Shown piece by piece: positions 17,701 through 21,505 of a stretch of DNA of 21,505 bases. Position numbers and translations under genes: made by a program. Source of the stretch: Saccoglossus kowalevskii (taxonomy: Eukaryota > Hemichordata > Enteropneusta > Harrimaniidae); assembly GCF_000003605.2 (NCBI RefSeq), contig NW_003158728.1, forward strand, positions 182,836-204,340, in the 5' to 3' direction. Each line of letters opens with the position of its first letter. Within the stretch, counting starts at the first letter, position 1. The notes under the pieces were generated by a model that was not told the DNA's origin, did not search any database, and saw nothing but the letters and a program-made list of their open reading frames with translations.

Positions 17701-20700
17701 ACATACTTTGACTAATTATGTTCAAATTTTATATATTCATTATACATCATTTCATAGATATACAGATGTATTCAAAGTGGCCATTTTGTTTTAATTATTG
17801 CTGTTTCAGAGCAATATATCTCAATATGGACAAGTACTTATTAGTTGATCAGATAGAAGATGACTGAATGTCAATTATTTTAATGTTAAAAAAATTATCA
17901 TAATCAAGCATCAGCTTCTGGATCAATATCGCTAACATGTTGATGTTCCAACCATATTACTATTAACAAAACTATGTATAATTAACAGGGACTATGCCAT
18001 GCATGGCTTGTGACTGTCCGAAAAAGGCATACTAATTACACAGACCCATTCAACGCTTACATACATTCATTTATTATTATTCAAAGGAAGCGATCTTGAG
18101 GGTACACTTTGTTGCCATCCATTTTTGAATGAGAAGACGTCACCACTGTTGCCAGCTAATCATGTCAAGATGGGGGTGGGCACTGGTTTGGTACACACAG
18201 CACCAGCACATGGTGCAGAAGACTATGTAGTGGGAGTGGAACACAATCTATCATTGGTAAGTGATATGCCATTCTGCCTGCACTGATGGTATATATACTT
18301 GTCATATCAAATACCATGTGTATCTTTATCACTTTTAAAAAAAGGTTGTCTGGTCTGGTGGTGCAGTTAGCTGTTTGATAAGATTGTCACCAATATTAGT
18401 ACCCTTGTAATCACTGCAAAACATTGTTTTTAATGCAAGATAGATTGTTTTGTTTTTCAGAAATGCATGGTAGATGAAGATGGTCTTTATACAGAGGATG
18501 TTGGTGAGATTTTAAAGTTCAAAAATGTTCTCACAGAAGCTAATGACATTGGTAAGTTGATTTGTAATCAAGTCTGCACACAGTGATAAATAAACTTTAA
18601 TGTTGTATTGCCTTGATTCAATATAACCCTGTTGTCTGGACTTGAGAACAGTTGTGACCACAGAGGACGCTGTAATCCTAATGATAATAATTATAAAAAT
18701 ACAACATGCAAGACAAATACAATATATTGACCAAGAGTCCCAAGACGTCAGGATGTGTTATTTATTCCTTATCTGACATTGATACTCAAATACTCCAATT
18801 ATAACAGTGTGGGGAATTGAAAGTTTTATGAAATTCAGAACTAAATTGTAATACAATTCCTGATGCAATGTTATAAATTCACATTAACATTTAAACTCAT
18901 TCAATGTGATAGTGTAACATAAGAGAAATCGTATGATTTGATATAACCTACACAGTGGAGTGGGCAACTCGTGGTTGTTGTTAGTGATATTTTATACAAA
19001 TCATGGCAAACCAACTTTATTGATGAGCAATGAGCCACAGTTCCAGGATTCCAGGTCCCGCAAATTTGCCAAAAGCTGGGCGACGATTCTTGTGGAAGGC
19101 AGTAGAAAAGTTCATCAACTGTTCTCACCTTCAGACACACTTCAACCATTCAATAAGGTTACTTGCCGCTGCTCTGCCGCTGCTCTGACGCTCAGTGCCT
19201 CCCGCAATACAGTCATTCATTATTTCAGGCAGAAATTTTGGTGGTTTTTGAGCGTCTGGGTAAGAATTTCAATTGCACTTAAGCAGGTCTCAGCCTCTTC
19301 ATATTGATGACGTGTTGGGTACAGCTATGTAATTGTGAAATATGAAATAAAATACCCAATCAGACATATCAAAAGGCCTAATAAACTCTAAATATGGGAC
19401 AAAATGTTTCAGGAGAAAACAAAAGTAATAAATTGACATATCGAAATAGATGCAGCTCAACTAAAAATTTAATATAGCATCTGCATTTCATCTTGAAACT
19501 ACATGTAATATTCATAGATAATATTATAATATGAGAGTCACACATATGTATGTTTACTTATTTTAGTAATCAAGTTATTGGAGAATGCGGGTAATATTGG
19601 TCACCTTGGACAATATGAGCATGCTTATCCCTATGACTGGAGAACAAAGAAGCCTATTATAATCAGAGCTAGTACTCAGTGGTTTATCAACACTGCTGCA
19701 TTGAAGAAGAATGCCATGGTGAGTCATGAGCAAGTTAGGATGAGGAATTACTAACAATAATAATCCAGGTAGCACAGTATATCGACAAGTGCTTTGAAAT
19801 TAGACAACAAATTTTGGATTAATTGAAGGAGTTGTTTTATTATTTTTTTTATCCATTAATATACTGTTTTTGTAGATTAGTTTATTTTTTTTATTACTTC
19901 CTTATTAGTGTATTAATACTGTATTCTTTTACTAATAATCTGTAACCATTTCCACTCTCTCCGGGGAGTGAGTAAGTGTTAATAAATAAATAAATAAATA
20001 AATAACAGAACAGATGGACATGACAAGACAGCAATGGTAAACTAACAGACATGACAGGTAGACAAGATATTACTGATGGACAAAACAAAATATGCCTAGT
20101 TGACAGGACTAACAGACATGTCATATGAACAAGAAATAACACTATAGGTGGACAAGACAATATATTACTGATGGATGGGAATAATGGACAGGACAGGTGG
20201 ACAAAGCAATAAATTACTGGTGGACAAGACAAGAAATTACTAGTGCACAACACAAAACAATATATTACTGATGGGCAGGACTATCAGATAGGACAGGTGA
20301 ACAAGACACGACATTATTGGTGGACAAGACATTGGTGATGGACAAGACAATACATTACTGATAGACAAGATTAACAGATAGGGCAGGTGGACAGAGCAAA
20401 ACATTACTGGTGGGCAAGACAATACATTACTGATGGACAGGACTAACAGACAGGCCAGGTAGCCAAAGCATGACATTACAGGTGGACAAGACAAAACATT
20501 ATTGGTGGACAAGACTAACAGACAGAATAGGCAAAGAAAACAAGACATTACTAGTAGACTGAATAGGTGGATATCCCATGATGAACAGAACAGGACTAAT
20601 AGACAGGTCACTACTGGTGGACTAGACTGGTGAACAAGACTAGTCAACAAGATATTTTGGTCAGACGGGACATTACTGATGAAAACGACACATACAATAA

Positions 20701-21505
20701 TTACAAATCAACATGGGGTTACATATGTACCATATTATTGCTTACACAATCATATATTAAATAAAATTATGGAGTGCTGAATGTGGCACATTTACTGATA
20801 TAACACAATATAAGTATTTTAATGAATGATACTTACATGTATGTGTAAATGTTGTGATTGTTGATGTACTGTAGAATACTTTATTTTCGCTTGGAATTTA
20901 TTTTCGCTATTTTCGCTGAAGGGATGATTCCGTGAAAATAAAATCCAGCGAATATACTTTTTTTCCTATATTTCACATTAAACTCATGAAAAATCAGTGA
21001 AAAGAAATTCCAAGCAAACCGCCCCAAAAGCCTTTTCAGCGAAAATTAATTCCAGCGAAAATAAAGTATTCCACAGTAATTTAATTGTTAATTAAATGCG
21101 ATTATTTAAATGCAATTATAGTTTAATTATACCGCAAAAAATGATCACTTGTACATAACAGATACAGAAGTGAGAGTAAATTATGAACATAAAATATAAA
21201 TAACAGTGTTATTTTAAATATAAATATTCCCTCATCTTTCATTGAACACTTTCTCAATGTATATTGCGAAGTGGCTTGTATGATAATAACAAAATAAAAT
21301 TAAGACACTTGTATCACACAGTAGTAATTCTTTCAAATATTGTTGTTTTAATTATCATCTCTTAGGATTGTATAGACAGTGTTTCCGTTCTACCAAAGCA
21401 TGCAAGTAACAGTATGAAAACAGCTTTGTCTGGCAGAACGTACTGGTGTATATCAAGACAGCGAGTCTGGGGTGTTCCATTACCTGTATTCTATGATACA
21501 GTGAC
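11561..21505 (+). CDS. IARS2: Mitochondrial isoleucyl-tRNA synthetase, N-terminal half (12 exons, 3' end outside window)
   Basis: Class I aminoacyl-tRNA synthetase that charges mitochondrial tRNA-Ile with isoleucine, using ATP. Exons are 11561-11731, 13253-13375, 14048-14207, 15061-15133, 15469-15547, 15946-15995, 16707-16816, 17221-17427, 18087-18256, 18461-18551, 19567-19718 and 21366 to the window end. All are GT/AG with consistent phases, giving 508 codons plus two bases of a protein of about 1,000 residues. A basic, acid-poor N-terminus fits mitochondrial import. HIGH is intact at 91-94; PGWDCHGLP is at 119-127. CP1 editing motifs WTTTPWT (266-272) and VHTAPAHG (360-367) and [10 protein letters not shown] (489-498) follow. 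It resembles human IARS2 rather than cytosolic IARS1 (LPKTTF...[14 protein letters not shown]). The KMSKS loop and anticodon-binding domain lie beyond the right edge. Confidence 0.96.
11732..13252 (+). other. IARS2 intron 1
   Basis: 1,521 bp. Contains a run of twelve G (11838-11849) and a TACTGTAAAA repeat fragment (from 12741). The open frames at 12119-12355 (+) and 12233-12589 (-) have no recognisable similarity and are read as chance. Confidence 0.65.
12741..12860. repeat. Fragment of TACTGTAAAA-type repeat
   Basis: Begins TACTGTAAAAGCATTTATTT followed by TTCACTGG, and contains ATATTTACTGAGTTTTTAAT, the same order of words as the 6576 and 9730 elements. The right end could not be found, so the limit is approximate. 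Confidence 0.45.
13253..13375 (+). CDS. IARS2: IARS2 exon 2 (HIGH motif)
   Basis: Acceptor is a long T-tract ending TTTCACAG|ACATGC; donor AATAAA|GTGAGA; phase 0 on both sides. Encodes [11 protein letters not shown], then [20 protein letters not shown], which holds the class I ATP-binding HIGH signature (91-94). Confidence 0.97.
13376..14047 (+). other. IARS2 intron 2
   Basis: 672 bp. Holds the second copy of the 67-bp dispersed repeat. Nothing else was recognised. Confidence 0.65.
13705..13771 (+). repeat. 67-bp dispersed repeat, copy 2
   Basis: Begins GAGAGGATACCATAAAGTAT and ends with AACAGAGG. It is the same length and orientation as the copy at 5368-5434, lying in IARS2 intron 2. Confidence 0.5.
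14048..14207 (+). CDS. IARS2: IARS2 exon 3 (PGWDCHGLP)
   Basis: Acceptor TTTTCAG|ATTTTG; donor AAAAAAG|GTAACA, leaving phase 1. Encodes [27 protein letters not shown] and LSPMEIRKK, all strongly conserved in the catalytic core of IleRS. Confidence 0.97.
14208..15060 (+). other. IARS2 intron 3
   Basis: 853 bp. The reading frame of exon 3 stays open for about 80 codons into this intron but gives a low-complexity sequence without similarity. No repeat or RNA was recognised. Confidence 0.65.
15061..15133 (+). CDS. IARS2: IARS2 exon 4 (73 bp)
   Basis: Acceptor TGCTTTTCAG|CCTTCA, donor GACTG|GTAAGT, phases 1 and 2. Encodes [20 protein letters not shown] and then VMADW, as in human IARS2 (QKSAFIRWGIMADW). 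A decayed copy of this exon follows at 15199-15267. Confidence 0.96.
15134..15468 (+). other. IARS2 intron 4
   Basis: 335 bp. The notable content is the decayed copy of exon 4 (15199-15267), which begins only 65 bases after the exon 4 donor. Confidence 0.75.
15199..15267 (+). pseudogene. Decayed tandem copy of IARS2 exon 4 (pseudoexon)
   Basis: Preceded by ATTCAATTTTCAG and followed by GTAGTT, so it still has AG and GT borders. By eye about 53 of 63 alignable bases match exon 4. The conserved words include CTTCAAA, TATG, CGGCA, AGATGC, AGATGG, GTGTAATG and GGCTGAC. Differences are a compensated -1/+1 at the start, a 9-base (three-codon) deletion and a 5-base insertion (CTATG-type) near the end. 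The copied frame is still open ([16 protein letters not shown]), but the 3' insertion leaves phase 1 instead of 2. It can therefore neither replace exon 4 nor be added to it without a frameshift. Confidence 0.85.
15469..15547 (+). CDS. IARS2: IARS2 exon 5
   Basis: Acceptor CTTAACAG|GGACAA; donor GAGAAG|GTTAGA (non-consensus +3 T, otherwise usable), phase 0. Encodes [20 protein letters not shown] and then YQMYEK, matching the YYTF...YEAKQL...FYQMYDK region of human IARS2. Confidence 0.95.
15619..15816. repeat. ATTC / ATCC tetranucleotide microsatellite
   Basis: About 200 bp in intron 5: (ATTC)n, then a central block of (ATCC)n with several ATCATCC interruptions, then (ATTC)n again. Because the period is 4, all three forward frames are free of stops, giving an artefactual Ile-His-Ser-Phe repeat ORF (15586-15825). 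The length is likely polymorphic. Confidence 0.97.
15946..15995 (+). CDS. IARS2: IARS2 exon 6 (50 bp)
   Basis: A very short exon. Acceptor TTCATAG|GGATAT, donor TTCCAG|GTAAGA, leaving phase 2. Encodes [17 protein letters not shown] (last codon split), matching GLVYRSYKPVFWSPSSR in human. Confidence 0.95.
15996..16706 (+). other. IARS2 intron 6
   Basis: 711 bp, AT-rich. Around 16290-16370 the words AAATTGCAATTTAG, TTAAATTGCAT and GGATTGCAATTAAATT recur, forming a small local repeat. Nothing else was recognised. Confidence 0.6.
16707..16816 (+). CDS. IARS2: IARS2 exon 7
   Basis: Acceptor TTTTAATAG|GACTGC; donor ATAATAG|GTAATT, leaving phase 1. Encodes [20 protein letters not shown] and then [18 protein letters not shown] is a hallmark of IleRS. 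Confidence 0.96.
16817..17220 (+). other. IARS2 intron 7
   Basis: 404 bp, AT-rich, with A- and T-runs near 17110-17180. No repeat family, RNA or coding signal was recognised. Confidence 0.65.
17221..17427 (+). CDS. IARS2: IARS2 exon 8 (CP1 editing domain, Thr-rich motif)
   Basis: Acceptor GATTTCCAG|GTAGTG; donor CTCAGTG|GTGAGT, leaving phase 1. Encodes [19 protein letters not shown] (from residue 265), the Thr-rich strand of the editing site that removes mischarged valine. The Thr triplet is complete, whereas human IARS2, as I recall it, has WTTQPWT. Confidence 0.95.
17545..17805. repeat. Possible dispersed repeat with internal direct duplication (IARS2 intron 8)
   Basis: The segment from GACCTATATCTTGAACATGC (about 17569) and the segment from GATCCATATTTCTGACATAC (about 17687) align over about 100 bases. 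They share CTTTG-C-AATTA, TTCA-A-TT, CAT-CAT-ATACAT and TGGC---TTTTGTTT words. CATCTTGGTATCCAT also occurs twice at 17462-17507. It is probably a fragment of a mobile or satellite-like repeat; the class is not assigned. Confidence 0.4.
18087..18256 (+). CDS. IARS2: IARS2 exon 9 (CP1 editing domain, VHTAPAHG)
   Basis: Acceptor TTCAAAG|GAAGCG; donor TCATTG|GTAAGT, leaving phase 0. Encodes [36 protein letters not shown] and EHNLSL. The editing-site loop HGAEDY keeps the Asp of the family GxxDY pattern. Confidence 0.96.
18461..18551 (+). CDS. IARS2: IARS2 exon 10
   Basis: Acceptor TTTTTCAG|AAATGC; donor ACATTG|GTAAGT, leaving phase 1. Encodes [20 protein letters not shown] and ten further residues, matching the CLVDEDGVFTDV segment of human IARS2. 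Confidence 0.94.
18552..19566 (+). other. IARS2 intron 10, with a GC-richer insert
   Basis: 1,015 bp. About 18955-19320 is clearly richer in G+C than the rest of the intron and contains a GCCGCTGCTCT doublet (about 19168-19190) and an AATAAA on the minus strand near 19015-19020. Open frames on both strands (115 codons at 18960-19307 + and 82 codons at 18901-19149 -) have no recognisable similarity. Confidence 0.5.
19567..19718 (+). CDS. IARS2: IARS2 exon 11
   Basis: Acceptor TTATTTTAG|TAATCA; donor GCCATG|GTGAGT, leaving phase 0. Encodes [36 protein letters not shown] and [24 protein letters not shown] and QWFI are signature segments of IleRS. Confidence 0.96.
19979..20003. repeat. (AATA)n tract
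   Basis: About six AATA units directly after CTCCGGGGAGTGAGTAAGTG. A short simple tail behind a non-repetitive stretch resembles the 3' end of a non-LTR retrotransposon or SINE. The upstream body was not recognised. Confidence 0.6.
20010..20660. repeat. Degenerate minisatellite array
   Basis: About 650 bp in intron 11, built from variants of GGACAAGACAATACATTACTG and GATGGACAGGACTAACAGAC with GGACAGGTGGACA. These blocks alternate with a higher-order period near 70 bp, and the smallest unit is roughly GACARGACA. The plus strand is poor in T. Long minus-strand open frames in the array (19894-20253 and 20240-20650) reflect the repeat, not a gene. Confidence 0.9.
20867..21078. mobile_element. 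TTTTCGC foldback element with long terminal inverted repeats
   Basis: The left end (from TACTGTAGAATACTTTATTT) and the right end (ending in AAATAAAGTATTCCACAGTA) are inverted repeats of about 24 bases with one mismatch. They continue as further mirrored words (TTTTCGCTGAA / TTCAGCGAAAA). Candidate TA target duplication at both edges; 212 bp; non-coding. Confidence 0.78.
21366..21505 (+). CDS. IARS2: IARS2 exon 12 (partial, cut by window end)
   Basis: Acceptor TCATCTCTTAG|GATTGT. Encodes [20 protein letters not shown], then [20 protein letters not shown] up to the window end. [10 protein letters not shown] is strongly conserved in class Ia synthetases. No donor is seen inside the window. Confidence 0.96.

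Noticed and set aside
18960-19307. 115-codon plus-strand ORF in IARS2 intron 10
   Set aside because: No similarity recognised and an equally open opposite strand; kept only as a composition anomaly.
19894-20650. Two long minus-strand ORFs rich in Ser, Cys, Leu and Pro
   Set aside because: They are translations of the degenerate minisatellite; the peptide repeats follow the DNA repeats and no start context or similarity is seen.

Overview
This is an intron-rich, AT-rich animal nuclear genomic window carrying the 5' halves of two conserved protein-coding genes arranged head to head. Many dispersed short repeats sit in the introns. The family of animal is not certain. Small TACTGTAAAA / TTTTCGC foldback repeats, gene-dense spacing and 0.2-1.7 kb introns suggest a marine invertebrate, perhaps a non-vertebrate deuterostome such as a hemichordate, or a mollusc. 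That placement is inference only.

Minus strand, 10902 down to 574: nine coding exons of a SMARCAD1/Fun30-type SNF2 chromatin remodeller. They cover the N-terminus, two CUE (ubiquitin-binding-like) domains, an acidic linker with candidate SUMO-interacting motifs, and the beginning of the SNF2 ATPase domain as far as the Walker A motif (DEMGLGKT) and about 30 residues beyond. All splice phases agree. The gene runs off the left edge in an intron, so most of the ATPase and the whole helicase-C lobe lie outside.

Plus strand, 11561 to 21505: twelve coding exons of a mitochondrial isoleucyl-tRNA synthetase (IARS2). They cover a probable mitochondrial targeting sequence, the HIGH motif, PGWDCHGLP, the CP1 editing domain (WTTTPWT and VHTAPAHG motifs) and [10 protein letters not shown]. 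The gene runs off the right edge inside exon 12, before the KMSKS loop.

Between the two ATGs are 658 bp that must hold a shared, probably bidirectional promoter. A 33-bp cluster (about 11210-11242) contains a perfect E2F-like site, an ETS/GABP-like CCGGAAG and an NRF1 half-site. Further toward IARS2 lie an everted nuclear-receptor repeat and a YY1-like ATGGCGGC. The YY1-like ATG also opens a 31-codon upstream ORF that is in frame with IARS2 and stops 3 nt before its ATG.

No prokaryotic system, CRISPR array, rRNA or convincing tRNA was found. The most interesting observations are: (1) a decayed tandem copy of IARS2 exon 4, still bordered by AG and GT, in intron 4; (2) the divergent promoter with its in-frame upstream ORF; (3) twin ~175-bp terminal-inverted-repeat elements just downstream of two different SMARCAD1 5' splice sites; and (4) several other dispersed or tandem repeat families, including a ~650-bp degenerate array in IARS2 intron 11 and a ~200-bp ATTC/ATCC microsatellite in intron 5.
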